Positions 45,685-55,539 are shown, counted from the first letter of the stretch. The stretch is DNA of 64,000 bases from Pseudomethylobacillus aquaticus (GCF_003730115.1 NZ_RJVP01000001.1:186001-250000), one strand, 5' to 3'. Made by a program: numbers and translations. Notes: generated from the sequence alone by a model not told the origin.

Positions 45685-46218
45685 TTAAAAATCGCCTTTG
45701 CGTGCCTTGTCGATGATGTCGATGAGCACACGTTCCAGCTCCAGTGCCGCTTTTTGTGCACGTTCGGTCGGGTTCTTGATACTTTTGAGGTCGAAGCTGG
45801 GGCGATCCAGCGCCATATAAAGCAGGCCTTTGCTCTGGTAGATGGCGATGCGGCACGGGGCGAACACCACGAACTCAGGGTGGTCCAGCATGATCTCGGC
45901 GCCCAGACCCAGATTACAGAAAGCACGCACCTCCAGTGGCCCTTCCGGCGTCAGGCCACGCTGTTTCATGTGATCGCCAATAGGGAAATTGGCTGGATTG
46001 ACGAAATTGTTGCCGTCCGCGTTGGTTTTAAGGCTGTCCACGACATCGTCATAACTTACGCCGGGCTCGACCGGCACGATGTAGACAGCGCTATTCTGAT
46101 CTATGGGCGGTAGCGCAGCGGCGGCGTGCGCGCTTGCAGCAGCCCCGAATGACATCGCCAGTAGCGACGCGAGCAATACAGGGGTCATCGCTGCGAGAGT
46201 GTTGCCGAGTCTGGGCAT
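45685..46218 (-). CDS. DUF302-family exported protein
   Basis: A 177-residue protein with a signal peptide (TPVLLASLLAMSFGAAASAHA). The core YDDVVDSLKTNADGNNFV ... AEIMLDHPEFVVFAPCRIAIYQSK fits the DUF302 family, whose members are small alpha/beta proteins, some of them periplasmic. The function is unknown. GGAGG stands at proper distance before the ATG at 46218, so I prefer it to the ATG at 46350. cysB ends 38 bp upstream on the same strand. Confidence 0.82.
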   Translation of the reverse strand: MPRLGNTLAAMTPVLLASLLAMSFGAAASAHAAAALPPIDQNSAVYIVPVEPGVSYDDVVDSLKTNADGNNFVNPANFPIGDHMKQRGLTPEGPLEVRAFCNLGLGAEIMLDHPEFVVFAPCRIAIYQSKGLLYMALDRPSFDLKSIKNPTERAQKAALELERVLIDIIDKARKGDF

Positions 46219-46255
46219 GGTGCTAAGCCTCCATGGATGAACGGGTGCGCGTGGC

Positions 46256-47176
46256 TCAGGCTTCCATGGCCGCGATGACGGAACGTCGGTCCAGATGTGG
46301 AGCCAGTAGCTGGATGAAGCCGTACATATAGCCACGCAGGTAACCATCACGCCGCACGCCTATATAAGTCGTGCTGGGTGGAAAAAGCTTACTGGCATCC
46401 AGCATGGCCAGATTGCTGTCGCGCTCGGCATCATAAGCCATGTGCGCGACCAGCCCCACCCCCAGCCCCAGGCTGACATAAGTTTTGATCACGTCAGCGT
46501 CGATGGCGGTCAGCACCACATTGGGTTGCAGCCCCTGCTCACTGAACACACGGCTGACCAGCGAGCTGCCGGTAAAAGCAAAGTCATAGGTGATGAGCGG
46601 GTAGTCAGCGATCTTTTGCAAGGTCAGCGGCGTGTCATCGATGAGCGGGTGCCCGTGCGGTACCACCAGGCAGCGGTTCCACTGATAGCAGGGCAGGCAT
46701 AACAGCTTGTCGTAACTGCTGATGGCTTCAGTGGCGATGCCGATATCAGCTTCGCCACTGGCCACTTGTTCCGCCACTTGGGTCGGATTGCCCTGATGCA
46801 GGTTGAGCTTCACCTGCGGGTAAAGCTCCATGAACGCTTTGACGGCTTTGGGCAGGCGATAGCGGGCCTGGGTGTGGGTAGTGGCGACCGTCAGGCTGCC
46901 GACTTCTTCACGCGTGAATTCTTCTCCCACGCGGCGGATGTTCTCCATTTCGTGCATCACGCGCTCGGCCATCTGCAAAATGGTCTTGCCGGGTTCGGTG
47001 AGGCCGGTCAGCCGCTTGCCATTGCGCTGGAAGATCTGCAGATTGAGCTCGTCCTCCAGCAGCTGGATCTGTTTGCTGACGCCGGGCTGTGAGGTGTGCA
47101 AGGCCTCTGCTGCCGTCGAGATGTTGAGTCCCTGGCGCGCCACTTCGCGGATATAGCGTAATTGATGCAATTTCAT
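46256..47176 (-). CDS. cysB: LysR-type regulator CysB (sulfur assimilation)
   Basis: A 306-residue LysR-family activator. The N-terminal winged helix MKLHQLRYIREVARQGLNIS and AAEALHTSQPGVSKQIQLLEDEL is the CysB form. TTHTQARYRLPKAVKAF and GEADIGIATEAI are the inducer-domain segments that bind N-acetylserine or sulfate in CysB and Cbl. It is divergent from the sulfate-reduction operon, which it should control from the AT-rich stretch between them. Confidence 0.95.
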   Translation of the reverse strand: MKLHQLRYIREVARQGLNISTAAEALHTSQPGVSKQIQLLEDELNLQIFQRNGKRLTGLTEPGKTILQMAERVMHEMENIRRVGEEFTREEVGSLTVATTHTQARYRLPKAVKAFMELYPQVKLNLHQGNPTQVAEQVASGEADIGIATEAISSYDKLLCLPCYQWNRCLVVPHGHPLIDDTPLTLQKIADYPLITYDFAFTGSSLVSRVFSEQGLQPNVVLTAIDADVIKTYVSLGLGVGLVAHMAYDAERDSNLAMLDASKLFPPSTTYIGVRRDGYLRGYMYGFIQLLAPHLDRRSVIAAMEA

Positions 47177-47334
47177 GCTGATGTTCCAACCCCGGTCATG
47201 TCACACCTTTATATAACAAAATTCACTACATGCATATCAAACTATTATTTAGATTATAAAGCGCCAACTGGTATATTGCGCGCCATATCAGTTTCAGCCA
47301 GCACACGCGAGCCGTCAACGGCAGCAAGGACAGT
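47177..47334. promoter_or_regulatory. Divergent cysB / sulfate-operon control region
   Basis: A 158-bp region, AT-rich at about 47205-47270, as expected for CysB-binding stretches. Several promoter-like TATA strings occur, but CysB sites are too loosely defined to place one by eye. Confidence 0.5.
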
Positions 47335-48123
47335 ATGGAAATCGGTTATATCTTCTCCGGCCTGATGGTCGGCATCCTCGTCGGCATCACCGGTGTGGGT
47401 GGTGGCTCTTTGATGACCCCGCTATTGGTGTTTTTGTTCAATTTTTCGCCCGCGGTGGCGGTGGGTACCGACCTGTTGTTCGCTGCGCTCACCAAGACCG
47501 GCGGAGTGTGGGTGCATCATGGCAAACATGGCTCGGTGGACTGGAAGATCGTGCGTCACCTGGCCTACGGCAGCCTGCCGGCCGCTGGCCTCACCATCTG
47601 GCTGCTGCATGTGCTGGAAAAGAACAGCAAGGACATTTCCGGCCTGATCACCTTTAGTCTGGGGGTGGCGCTGATCCTGACCTCGATCGCCGTACTGATC
47701 CGCGCCTACCTGCAGCGCAATGCACCGGCGCTGACCGATGAAAGCAATGTGGGCCGGTTTGGTGACCGGCAATTGGGCGTTACCATCGCGGTCGGCTTTG
47801 TATTGGGGGCGCTGGTCACGCTGTCTTCAGTAGGTGCTGGCGCTCTTGGGACCGTCGCCCTGTTCTTCCTGTATCCACGCCTGCCCACGCTCAAAGTGGT
47901 GGGTACGGACCTGGCCCATGCGATCCCGCTGACCGCCCTGGCCGGAGCCGGTCACTGGGGTCTGGGAAATGTTGATTTTGTGCTGTTGGGCAGCCTGCTG
48001 ATCGGCTCGCTGCCAGGTATTTGGCTGGGCAGCCATCTGAGCGCCCGGATTCCTGATAAAATATTGCGCCCGTTACTGGCACTGCTGCTATTGTTGATCG
48101 GGCTAAAATTTGTTTTGAAATAA
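47335..48123 (+). CDS. TauE/SafE (TSUP) family permease, probably for a sulfur oxyanion
   Basis: A 262-residue inner-membrane protein with about eight helices. The two family repeats open as GLMVGILVGITGVGGGSLMTPLLV and VGFVLGALVTLSSVGAGALGTVALFFLYP. TSUP proteins move sulfite, sulfoacetate or other organic anions. Standing first in the cys operon, 26 bp before cysI, it may bring in sulfate or export sulfite; which one is open. No cysTWA sulfate importer is in the window. Confidence 0.88.
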   Translation: MEIGYIFSGLMVGILVGITGVGGGSLMTPLLVFLFNFSPAVAVGTDLLFAALTKTGGVWVHHGKHGSVDWKIVRHLAYGSLPAAGLTIWLLHVLEKNSKDISGLITFSLGVALILTSIAVLIRAYLQRNAPALTDESNVGRFGDRQLGVTIAVGFVLGALVTLSSVGAGALGTVALFFLYPRLPTLKVVGTDLAHAIPLTALAGAGHWGLGNVDFVLLGSLLIGSLPGIWLGSHLSARIPDKILRPLLALLLLLIGLKFVLK

Positions 48124-48149
48124 TGCGATAAGAATCGATACCCCACTCC

Positions 48150-49832
48150 ATGTATAAATATGACGAAATTGACCAGGCCATCGTGAACGAACGTGTCGCG
48201 CAGTACCGCGACCAGACACGTCGTTATCTGGCTGGGGAACTCAGCGATGAAGAGTTCCGTCCTCTGCGCTTGCAGAATGGCCTCTACATCCAGCGCCATG
48301 CCCCCATGCTGCGCATCGCCATCCCCTACGGCACACTGGCCTCCTACCAGCTGCGCAAGCTGGCCGAGATCACCCGCCGCTATGACAGGGGCTATGGTCA
48401 CTTCAGTACGCGCCAGAACCTGCAACTGAACTGGCCGCGCCTGGAAGACACCCCGGACATCCTCGCCGAACTGGCCACCGTGCAGATGCACGCCATCCAG
48501 ACCTCAGGCAACTGCATACGCAACATCACCACCGACCAGTTCGCCGGCATCGCCCCGGACGAGATCATCGATCCACGCGCCGTGGCCGAGATCATGCGTC
48601 AGTGGAGCACCTTCCACCCCGAGTTCGCGCTGTTGCCGCGCAAATTCAAGATCGCGGTCTCCGGCAGCCAGCAGGACCGTGCCCTGGTGCAGGCGCACGA
48701 CATCGGCCTGGAGTTCTTCTATGACGCCGATCACAAGATGGCGATCAAGGTATGGGTAGGTGGCGGCCTGGGCCGCACGCCTATCCTGGGTACCGTGATC
48801 AACGAGCAGCTGGAATGGCAGCATGTGCTGACCTATTGCGAAGCCATCATCCGTGTTTACAACCTGCATGGCCGTCGTGACAACTCTTACAAGGCGCGCA
48901 TCAAGATCCTCGTCAAGGCACTGGGCATTGACGAGTTCCGCCGTCAGGTGGATGCGGAGTGGGCCCACCTCAAGGATGGCCCCAACACCATCACCGAGGC
49001 CGAGCTGGAGCGCGTTGCGCACCACTTCACACGCATGCCGTATGACACCCTGCCCGCTCACGATGCCAGCTTCGACGCCGCCATCGCCAGCAATCCGGCC
49101 TTTGCTGCCTGGGTGAAGCGTTGCGTGCATGCGCACCGTGAACCGGGCTACCGCGCTGTGACACTGTCGCTCAAGCCACATGGCGTGGCACCGGGCGATG
49201 CCACCACCGAGCAGATGCAAGTGGTGGCCGACCTGGCCGACCGTTACAGCTTCAATGAGTTGCGTGTGTCGCATGAACAGAACCTGATCCTCACCGACGT
49301 GCGCCTCGGCGACCTGTATGCCTTGTGGGAAAACGCACGTGCGCATGGCCTGGCCACACCTAACATCGGCTTGCTCACCGACATCATCTGCTGCCCCGGT
49401 GGCGATTTCTGCTCGCTGGCCAATGCCAAGAGCATTCCCATCGCAGAAGCCATCCAGCGTCAGTTCGACAATCTGGATTACCTCCATGACATCGGCGATC
49501 TGGAACTCAACATCTCGGGCTGCATGAACGCTTGCGGACATCACCATATCGGTCATATCGGCATCCTGGGTGTGGATAAGGACGGTTCCGAGTGGTACCA
49601 GGTCACCATAGGCGGCAAACAAGGTTCGGACGCCAGCCTGGGCACCGTGATCGGCCCTGCGTTCTCGGCAGACGAGATGCCCGGTGTGGTGCAGCGTCTG
49701 ATCGATGTGTATATCGCGCAGCGCAGCGATGAAGAACGCTTCATCGACACCGTGCGCCGCATCGGCGTGGCCCCGTTCAAGGAATATGTCTACGCTGACA
49801 AGGCAGGCAAAAAGGAAGCGGCTCATGTCTAA
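48150..49832 (+). CDS. cysI: Sulfite reductase, sirohaem protein (CysI type)
   Basis: A 560-residue sirohaem and 4Fe-4S enzyme that reduces sulfite to sulfide. The cluster ligands are visible in CCPGGDFCSLANA and SGCMNACGHHHIGHIG; upstream are GYGHFSTRQNLQLNW and the twofold repeat of the sulfite/nitrite reductase fold. Nitrite reductases share these motifs, but the neighbours cysH, cysD and cysN settle the role. No flavoprotein partner (cysJ) is in the cluster, so electrons probably come from another donor. The stop overlaps the next gene by 8 bp. Confidence 0.95.
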   Translation: MYKYDEIDQAIVNERVAQYRDQTRRYLAGELSDEEFRPLRLQNGLYIQRHAPMLRIAIPYGTLASYQLRKLAEITRRYDRGYGHFSTRQNLQLNWPRLEDTPDILAELATVQMHAIQTSGNCIRNITTDQFAGIAPDEIIDPRAVAEIMRQWSTFHPEFALLPRKFKIAVSGSQQDRALVQAHDIGLEFFYDADHKMAIKVWVGGGLGRTPILGTVINEQLEWQHVLTYCEAIIRVYNLHGRRDNSYKARIKILVKALGIDEFRRQVDAEWAHLKDGPNTITEAELERVAHHFTRMPYDTLPAHDASFDAAIASNPAFAAWVKRCVHAHREPGYRAVTLSLKPHGVAPGDATTEQMQVVADLADRYSFNELRVSHEQNLILTDVRLGDLYALWENARAHGLATPNIGLLTDIICCPGGDFCSLANAKSIPIAEAIQRQFDNLDYLHDIGDLELNISGCMNACGHHHIGHIGILGVDKDGSEWYQVTIGGKQGSDASLGTVIGPAFSADEMPGVVQRLIDVYIAQRSDEERFIDTVRRIGVAPFKEYVYADKAGKKEAAHV

Positions 49833-50457
49833 CGCCACGCCCAAACAACTGATCCATGGCAACCAGATCGTGGCCGACGAATGGACGCTGGTCAAACTGC
49901 CTGTGCTGGGCGAAGAAGTCGTGCGCAAGCAGGCTGGCAAGGTCGTGCTGTTCAAGCTGACCGGCGAGCCCGGCGCCAGCGCCGAACAGATCGCGGCTAC
50001 CGAGATCCCGGCCAGCGGCAAGGTCATCGTACCGTTGTCGGTCTGGCTGGCCCGCAAAGCCGAATTGCAGGAGCGTCTGGCCAAAGGCGAGCTGGGGGTG
50101 TGGCTGGCTACGCACGAGGTCGTGGAAGCACTGGCTGCCGACCAGGCTGATCTGAACGTGTTTCCGCTGATCGCCGTGTTCGTCGAGCGCTTTGCCGATG
50201 GCCGTATCTTCTCCATCGGCAATCTGCTGCGTACACGTCATGCTTACAAGAATGAACTGCGTGCTTTTGGCGATGTGCTGCGCGACCAGTTGTTCTTCCT
50301 CAAGCGCTGCGGTTATGACAGCTACCTGATCCGTGCCGACCGTTCCGCAGAAGATGCGTTGGCCGGCCTGCAGGACTTTACCGAACCGTATCAGGGCGCT
50401 GTGGACCTCGCGGAGCCGGTGTGGCGCCGTCGTCAGCGTAACGGCGCAACGGCCTGA
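49825..50457 (+). CDS. DUF934-family protein of the sulfate-reduction operon
   Basis: A 210-residue protein with VVLFKLTGEPGASAEQ at the start and FADGRIFSIGNLLRTRHAYKNELRAFGDVLRDQLFFLKRCGYDSYLIR near the end, the conserved core of the DUF934 family found beside cysI in many proteobacteria. Its role is not established; an accessory of sulfite reductase, perhaps in electron supply, is often suggested. The ATG at 49825 overlaps the cysI stop by 8 bp, and cysH starts 2 bp after it. Confidence 0.9.
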   Translation: MSNATPKQLIHGNQIVADEWTLVKLPVLGEEVVRKQAGKVVLFKLTGEPGASAEQIAATEIPASGKVIVPLSVWLARKAELQERLAKGELGVWLATHEVVEALAADQADLNVFPLIAVFVERFADGRIFSIGNLLRTRHAYKNELRAFGDVLRDQLFFLKRCGYDSYLIRADRSAEDALAGLQDFTEPYQGAVDLAEPVWRRRQRNGATA

Positions 50458-50459
50458 GC

Positions 50460-51233
50460 ATGAGCGGCGAAGTCAGTATGTTGCGCCCTGCAGCCAGCAA
50501 CCCGGCCATCCGTCCGGCGTTGACCGATGCGCTGCGCGGCAGCGTGGCGAGCAAGACGGCTGAACTGGTGGCGGCCTTGTCGAGCGCAGTCGACGAGTTC
50601 GGTACAGAGGCGCAGATCACCTTTGCCAACAGCCTGGGTGCAGAGGACATGGTGCTCACCGATGTGATCCTGCGCAATGCCCTGCCCATCGAGATCTTCT
50701 CGCTGGACACCGGCCGTTTGCCCGTGGAGACCTACGACCTGATCGCCGAGGTGGAAAGCAAGTACGACACCCGTCTCAAGCTGTTCTTCCCGCAATCGGC
50801 ACCAGTCGAGCAGTATGTGCGCATGCACGGCATCAATGCCTTCTACACCTCGATCGAACTGCGCAAGGCCTGCTGCCACATGCGCAAGGTAGAGCCCTTG
50901 CAGCGCGCCCTTAAAGACAAGAAAGCCTGGATCACCGGCATGCGTGCGCAGCAGTCTGCAACGCGTACCGATCTGCCTGCGCGTGAGTACGACGCAGGCA
51001 ATGGCCTGGAAAAACTCAATCCGCTGGCGCAGTGGAGCGAGCAGGAAGTCTGGGCCTATATCCACCTGCACGCGGTGCCTTATAACAAGCTGCACGAGCA
51101 GTTCTACCCCAGCATAGGGTGCGCGCCGTGCACGCGTGCCGTCGCGCTGGGCGAAGACATACGCGCTGGCCGCTGGTGGTGGGAAGACCCCACCTCCAAG
51201 GAATGCGGCCTGCACGTCAAGAAATCACCATAG
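50460..51233 (+). CDS. cysH: Adenylylsulfate (APS) reductase CysH
   Basis: Reduces activated sulfate to sulfite with thioredoxin. The 257-residue protein has the cluster cysteines C138, C139 (ACCHMRK) and C221, C224 (CAPCTR), which mark the iron-sulfur, APS-using type rather than the E. coli PAPS type. The catalytic Cys249 is in ECGLH near the C-terminus. The lack of a cysC (APS kinase) domain in the neighbouring cysN agrees with direct use of APS. Confidence 0.96.
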   Translation: MSGEVSMLRPAASNPAIRPALTDALRGSVASKTAELVAALSSAVDEFGTEAQITFANSLGAEDMVLTDVILRNALPIEIFSLDTGRLPVETYDLIAEVESKYDTRLKLFFPQSAPVEQYVRMHGINAFYTSIELRKACCHMRKVEPLQRALKDKKAWITGMRAQQSATRTDLPAREYDAGNGLEKLNPLAQWSEQEVWAYIHLHAVPYNKLHEQFYPSIGCAPCTRAVALGEDIRAGRWWWEDPTSKECGLHVKKSP

Positions 51234-51241
51234 AAACCGAT

Positions 51242-52177
51242 ATGACCACTCAAACAAAACAACCTTTATCGCATCTCGACTGGCTGGAAGCCGAGGCCAT
51301 CCACATCCTGCGTGAAGTGGCTGGCCAGTGTTCCAACCCGGTATTGCTGTTCTCGGGCGGCAAGGATTCGCTGTGTATCCTGCGTCTGGCCGAAAAAGCC
51401 TTCCGTCCTGGCCGCTTCCCCTTCCCGCTGCTGCATATCGATACCGGCCACAACTATCAGGAAGTGATTAACTTCCGTGACCAGCGCGCAGCGGAACTGG
51501 GCGAACGTCTGATCGTGCGTTCGGTTGAAGACTCCATGAAACGTGGCACCGTGGTGCTGAAGTCGCCGGACGAACCACGCAACAAGCATCAGTCGGTCAC
51601 CCTGCTGGAATCCATCGAGGAATTTGGTTTTGACTGCTGTATCGGTGGCGCACGTCGTGACGAAGAAAAAGCCCGTGCCAAGGAACGCATCATGAGTTTC
51701 CGTGACGAGTTCGGTCAGTGGGACCCGAAGAACCAGCGCCCCGAGCTATGGAACCTTTATAACGCGCGCAGCCACAAGGGCGAGAACATCCGCGCCTTCC
51801 CGATCTCCAACTGGACCGAGATGGACGTGTGGCAATACATCGAGCGTGAGAACCTGCAACTGCCCAGCATCTACTTCGCCCATCAGCGCGACGTGGTGAT
51901 GCGCGGTGGCGCCATCGTACCGATCAATGTGCCGCTAGCCAGTGGCGAAGTGATCAACCAGCCCAAGGCCGGTGAAGAAGTCATCAACATGCAGGTGCGC
52001 TTCCGCACCGTGGGCGACATCACCTGCACCGCGCCGGTGATCAGTGATGCTGACAATGTTGAAAAGATCGTGCTCGAGACAGCCACCACCACCATCACCG
52101 AGCGTGGCGCAACGCGTCTGGATGACCAGACCTCGGATGCCTCGATGGAACAGCGCAAAAAAGAAGGTTACTTTTAA
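51242..52177 (+). CDS. cysD: Sulfate adenylyltransferase subunit 2, CysD
   Basis: The ATP-using catalytic subunit that adenylates sulfate. The 311 residues begin MTTQTKQPLSHLDWLEAEAI and contain the PP-loop motif LLFSGGKDSLCILRLAEKAF, then HIDTGHNYQEV and GGARRDEEKARAKER. The stop is one base before the cysN ATG, giving coupled translation. Confidence 0.97.
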   Translation: MTTQTKQPLSHLDWLEAEAIHILREVAGQCSNPVLLFSGGKDSLCILRLAEKAFRPGRFPFPLLHIDTGHNYQEVINFRDQRAAELGERLIVRSVEDSMKRGTVVLKSPDEPRNKHQSVTLLESIEEFGFDCCIGGARRDEEKARAKERIMSFRDEFGQWDPKNQRPELWNLYNARSHKGENIRAFPISNWTEMDVWQYIERENLQLPSIYFAHQRDVVMRGGAIVPINVPLASGEVINQPKAGEEVINMQVRFRTVGDITCTAPVISDADNVEKIVLETATTTITERGATRLDDQTSDASMEQRKKEGYF

Positions 52178-52178
52178 G

Positions 52179-53486
52179 ATGTCCAATTTCGTACCACTCA
52201 ATGATGTGCAAGCAGCACAGCACAACGACAGCCTGCTACGTTTCATGACCTGTGGCAGTGTCGATGACGGCAAGAGCACCCTCATCGGCCGCCTGCTGTT
52301 CGACACCAAGACCATTCTGGCTGACACGCTGACCCAGATCGAAAAGACCTCCAGAAAGCGCGGCATGGAAGCCGTGGACCTTTCGCTGCTCACCGACGGC
52401 CTGCAAGCCGAGCGCGAGCAAGGCATCACCATCGACGTGGCCTACCGCTACTTCAGTACCGGCACGCGCAAATACATCATCGCCGATGCGCCAGGTCACG
52501 AACAGTACACGCGCAACATGGTCACCGCTGCATCCACGGCCAATCTGGCCATCATCCTCATCGATGCACGCAAGGGTGTGCTCACGCAGACGCGCCGCCA
52601 CTCTTTCCTGGCACATCTGGTCGGCATCCCGCATATCGTGGTGGCCGTCAACAAGATGGACCTGGTCAATTATGACCAGGCTGCCTATGACAAGATCTGT
52701 GCGGATTACCTGGCGTTCGCCACCGAGATCGGCCTACAGCGTGCGGGACACGACATCCAGTTCATCCCCATGTCAGCACTCAACGGCGACATGATCGTGG
52801 ACCGTGGCGATGCCATGGACTGGTACCAGGGCCCGACCATGCTGGACATGCTGGAAGTGGCACCGACCGCGCACTCCGAGCGCGATGAACCGTTCCGCTT
52901 CCCGGTGCAGTTCGTGTGCCGTCCGCATGCATCGGATGATCCTGAGCTGCATGATTTCCGTGGCTTCATGGGCCGTGTGGAATCCGGTGATGTCAGCGTG
53001 GGTGACGCCGTGACCGTGCTGCCTGCTGGACATAGCTCCAAGGTGAAAGCCATCCTGCTCGGCGAACAGAGCCTCAGTACCGCCAGCACCGAACAATCCG
53101 TCACCCTGCTGCTGGAAGACGAGATCGACACCTCCCGTGGTGACATGATCGTCAAGAGCGATCAGACCCTGGAGCCGGTGAAGCAGATCGAAGCCATGGT
53201 GTGCTGGTTGTCGGAAACGCCGCTTTCCGCCGCACGCACCTACATCATTCGCCATACCACGCGCGAATCCAAGGCCAAGGTCGGCACCATCAGCTACAAG
53301 GTGGATGTCAACACACTGGAACAGCTGCCTGCGCAAGGCCTGGCCATGAACGACATCGCACGCATCAGCTTCCGCCTGGCACAGCCCCTGATGGTGGATG
53401 CCTACAGCGTGAACCGTGCCACGGGGGCGTTCATTGTGATCGATGAATCCACCAACAACACGGTTGGCGCCGGGATGATCATCTGA
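52179..53486 (+). CDS. cysN: Sulfate adenylyltransferase subunit 1, CysN (GTPase)
   Basis: The GTPase subunit that drives sulfate adenylation by CysD. The 435 residues carry GTPase motifs G1 GSVDDGKST, G3 DAPGHEQY and G4 NKMD, followed by elongation-factor-like barrels. It ends without the C-terminal APS kinase domain found in CysNC fusions. The ATG at 52179 directly follows the cysD stop. It is the last gene of the operon that begins with the TSUP gene. Confidence 0.97.
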   Translation: MSNFVPLNDVQAAQHNDSLLRFMTCGSVDDGKSTLIGRLLFDTKTILADTLTQIEKTSRKRGMEAVDLSLLTDGLQAEREQGITIDVAYRYFSTGTRKYIIADAPGHEQYTRNMVTAASTANLAIILIDARKGVLTQTRRHSFLAHLVGIPHIVVAVNKMDLVNYDQAAYDKICADYLAFATEIGLQRAGHDIQFIPMSALNGDMIVDRGDAMDWYQGPTMLDMLEVAPTAHSERDEPFRFPVQFVCRPHASDDPELHDFRGFMGRVESGDVSVGDAVTVLPAGHSSKVKAILLGEQSLSTASTEQSVTLLLEDEIDTSRGDMIVKSDQTLEPVKQIEAMVCWLSETPLSAARTYIIRHTTRESKAKVGTISYKVDVNTLEQLPAQGLAMNDIARISFRLAQPLMVDAYSVNRATGAFIVIDESTNNTVGAGMII

Positions 53487-53562
53487 GTTTTTACCAGATC
53501 GCCAAAATTCATTAAAATAGCGCCCAGGCCAGCATGCGGCGTACGCCATTAGAGGAAAAACC

Positions 53563-53886
53563 ATGACTTATGTAGTAACCGAGAACTGCATCCAATGCAA
53601 ATACACCGACTGCGTGGACGTTTGCCCGGTGGATTGCTTTGTGGAAGGCCCTAACTTCCTCGCCATCAATCCGGATGAATGCATAGACTGCACGCTGTGC
53701 GTGGCGGAATGCCCGGCAGAAGCCATCTTTGCTGAAGATGATGTGCCGGCTGACCAGCAGGAATACATCGCGCTCAACGCGCGACTGGCGCAGTTGTGGC
53801 CCACGATCACCAGCCGCAAAGAGCCGTTGCCAGACGCCGATGCCATGAACGGCGCAGCAGGCAAGCGTGAGCTTCTGGTTGAATGA
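53563..53886 (+). CDS. fdxA: 7Fe ferredoxin FdxA
   Basis: A 107-residue soluble electron carrier. The N-terminal cysteines C9, C12, C17, C21 and C25 with C40, C43, C46 and C50 fit the pattern of one 3Fe-4S and one 4Fe-4S cluster in FdxA proteins. AGAGGAAAA precedes the ATG. It has its own terminator. Its place after the cys operon could mean it supplies sulfite reductase with electrons, but FdxA is common in other settings too. Confidence 0.95.
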   Translation: MTYVVTENCIQCKYTDCVDVCPVDCFVEGPNFLAINPDECIDCTLCVAECPAEAIFAEDDVPADQQEYIALNARLAQLWPTITSRKEPLPDADAMNGAAGKRELLVE

Positions 53887-53924
53887 TCGCACTGAAGCGG
53901 TTGATTATTAAATAATATCAAAAT

Positions 53925-53952
53925 AAAAAAGGAGGCGAATGCCTCCTTTTTT
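53925..53952 (+). terminator. Rho-independent terminator after fdxA
   Basis: GGAGGC (53931-53936) and GCCTCC (53941-53946) pair around GAAT, with flanking A and T runs extending the stem; it is symmetric enough to serve the convergent hpt gene as well. Confidence 0.9.
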
Positions 53953-53982
53953 ACGCCTGCCGTACTGTACGGCTACCCGCCT

Positions 53983-54564
53983 TCAACCACTCAACGCTGC
54001 AGGAGAAACTTGCTCTGGCAGTGCATAGATGGCCGGCAGGTTGCGCCACCAGCCATAGACATCCATGCCGCAACCGAACACATAGCGATTGGGCACCTGC
54101 AGACCGACATGATCGGCCCGGATCGGCTTTTCATGCCCGAGCAACTTCTCGGCCAGCACCGCGATCACCACGCGACTCGCGCCCTGCTCCAGGCATTTCT
54201 CGCGTATGGCCGCCAGCGTATGGCCTTCATCGAGAATGTCATCGATGAGCACCACGGTGCGATCCTTGACGTGATGCGAGGGCAACACCTTCCATAACAA
54301 GGTCTGGCCCTGCGTCTGGTTGTGATAGCGACTGGCCTGCACGTAGTCGAACTCCAGCGGAAAATCCAGCAAGGGCAACAACTGTCCGGCCAGCACCACG
54401 GCGCCACCCATCACACACAACACCAGAGGCTGACTGTCGTGCAGTGACAGTTTGAGCGCAGCTGCCAGTTCGGCGATGGCCAGGCGCACGGCTGCCTCAT
54501 CATGGATAAGGTCAGCGTGGGCCAGGTATTGCGCGGGAGGCAAGGTGGGGTCGAACAGCGTCAT
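53983..54564 (-). CDS. hpt: Hypoxanthine-guanine phosphoribosyltransferase
   Basis: Purine salvage enzyme of 193 residues that joins PRPP with hypoxanthine or guanine. The PRPP-binding loop is TVVLIDDILDEGHTLAAI, and LCVMGGAVVLAGQLLPLL gives the first loop with the metal and pyrophosphate contacts. The end GCGMDVYGWWRNLPAIYAL matches the betaproteobacterial form. It starts 25 bp after galU, in the same minus-strand run. Confidence 0.9.
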   Translation of the reverse strand: MTLFDPTLPPAQYLAHADLIHDEAAVRLAIAELAAALKLSLHDSQPLVLCVMGGAVVLAGQLLPLLDFPLEFDYVQASRYHNQTQGQTLLWKVLPSHHVKDRTVVLIDDILDEGHTLAAIREKCLEQGASRVVIAVLAEKLLGHEKPIRADHVGLQVPNRYVFGCGMDVYGWWRNLPAIYALPEQVSPAALSG

Positions 54565-54589
54565 CGTCAGAGCACTGGGTTCACAGCAT

Positions 54590-55471
54590 TCACAGCCCGG
54601 ATTTCAGCGAGCGCATGTAGTGCATGAACTCATCGCCGATCTCGTCATGCTTCATCGCGAACTCCACGTTGGCCTGCACATACCCCAGCTTGCTGCCGCA
54701 ATCATAGCGTTTGCCGTGGAAACGGTAGGCCAGCACCTGCTCATACTGCATGAGGGCTGCGATGCCGTCGGTAAGTTGCAATTCACCGCCCTTGCCCGGT
54801 TTGATGTTCTCCAGGCAATCGAAGATGCGTGGCGTCAGCACATAGCGCCCCACCACAGCCAGATTGGATGGCGCCTCTTCAGGCTTGGGTTTTTCCACGA
54901 TGCTGTTGACCGTGAGCACGTCAGTGGAGACAGCGCTCGCGTCGACGATGCCATAGCTGGCGGTGTCCTCGGGCGCGACATCTTCCACCCCCAGCACACT
55001 GCTGCCCTTTTGCTGGTACAGCTCGACCATCTGCTGCATGGCAGGCGTTTGTGCATCGATCAGGTCATCTGCCAGGATCACCGAGAACGGCTCATTGCCG
55101 ACCACGGATTTGGCAGTCAATACCGCATGCCCCAGGCCCAGTGCTTCCGCCTGACGCAGGTAGATGCAGGTCACGCCCTTGGGAATGATGCTGCGTATCA
55201 TCTCCAGCATCTTGGTCTTGCCGCTGGCCTCCAGCATCGCTTCCAGCTCGAACGACTTATCGAAATGGTCCGGGATGGAGCGCTTGTTACGGCCGTTCAC
55301 GAAGATCAGCTCCGTGGCACCGGCCGCGATGGCCTCTTCTACTGCGTACTGGATCAATGGCTTATCAACGATAGGCAGCATCTCCTTGGGGCTGGCTTTG
55401 GTGGCAGGCAGGAAACGCGTGCCCAGGCCAGCGACAGGAAATACGGCTTTGGTGATTTTCGACAATTTCAT
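54590..55471 (-). CDS. galU: UTP-glucose-1-phosphate uridylyltransferase GalU
   Basis: A 293-residue nucleotidyltransferase that makes UDP-glucose for surface polysaccharides. The N-terminal [30 protein letters not shown] is the nucleotide-binding and activation signature; [10 protein letters not shown] and the catalytic LADDLID follow. Length and motifs are typical. Confidence 0.96.
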   Translation of the reverse strand: MKLSKITKAVFPVAGLGTRFLPATKASPKEMLPIVDKPLIQYAVEEAIAAGATELIFVNGRNKRSIPDHFDKSFELEAMLEASGKTKMLEMIRSIIPKGVTCIYLRQAEALGLGHAVLTAKSVVGNEPFSVILADDLIDAQTPAMQQMVELYQQKGSSVLGVEDVAPEDTASYGIVDASAVSTDVLTVNSIVEKPKPEEAPSNLAVVGRYVLTPRIFDCLENIKPGKGGELQLTDGIAALMQYEQVLAYRFHGKRYDCGSKLGYVQANVEFAMKHDEIGDEFMHYMRSLKSGL

Positions 55472-55539
55472 GGCTCCCTTGTTTTGTTATTCCAGTTGGA
55501 TTGTAGTCGATTTACTTTGGGTGCTGCTGCTGAAGCGCA

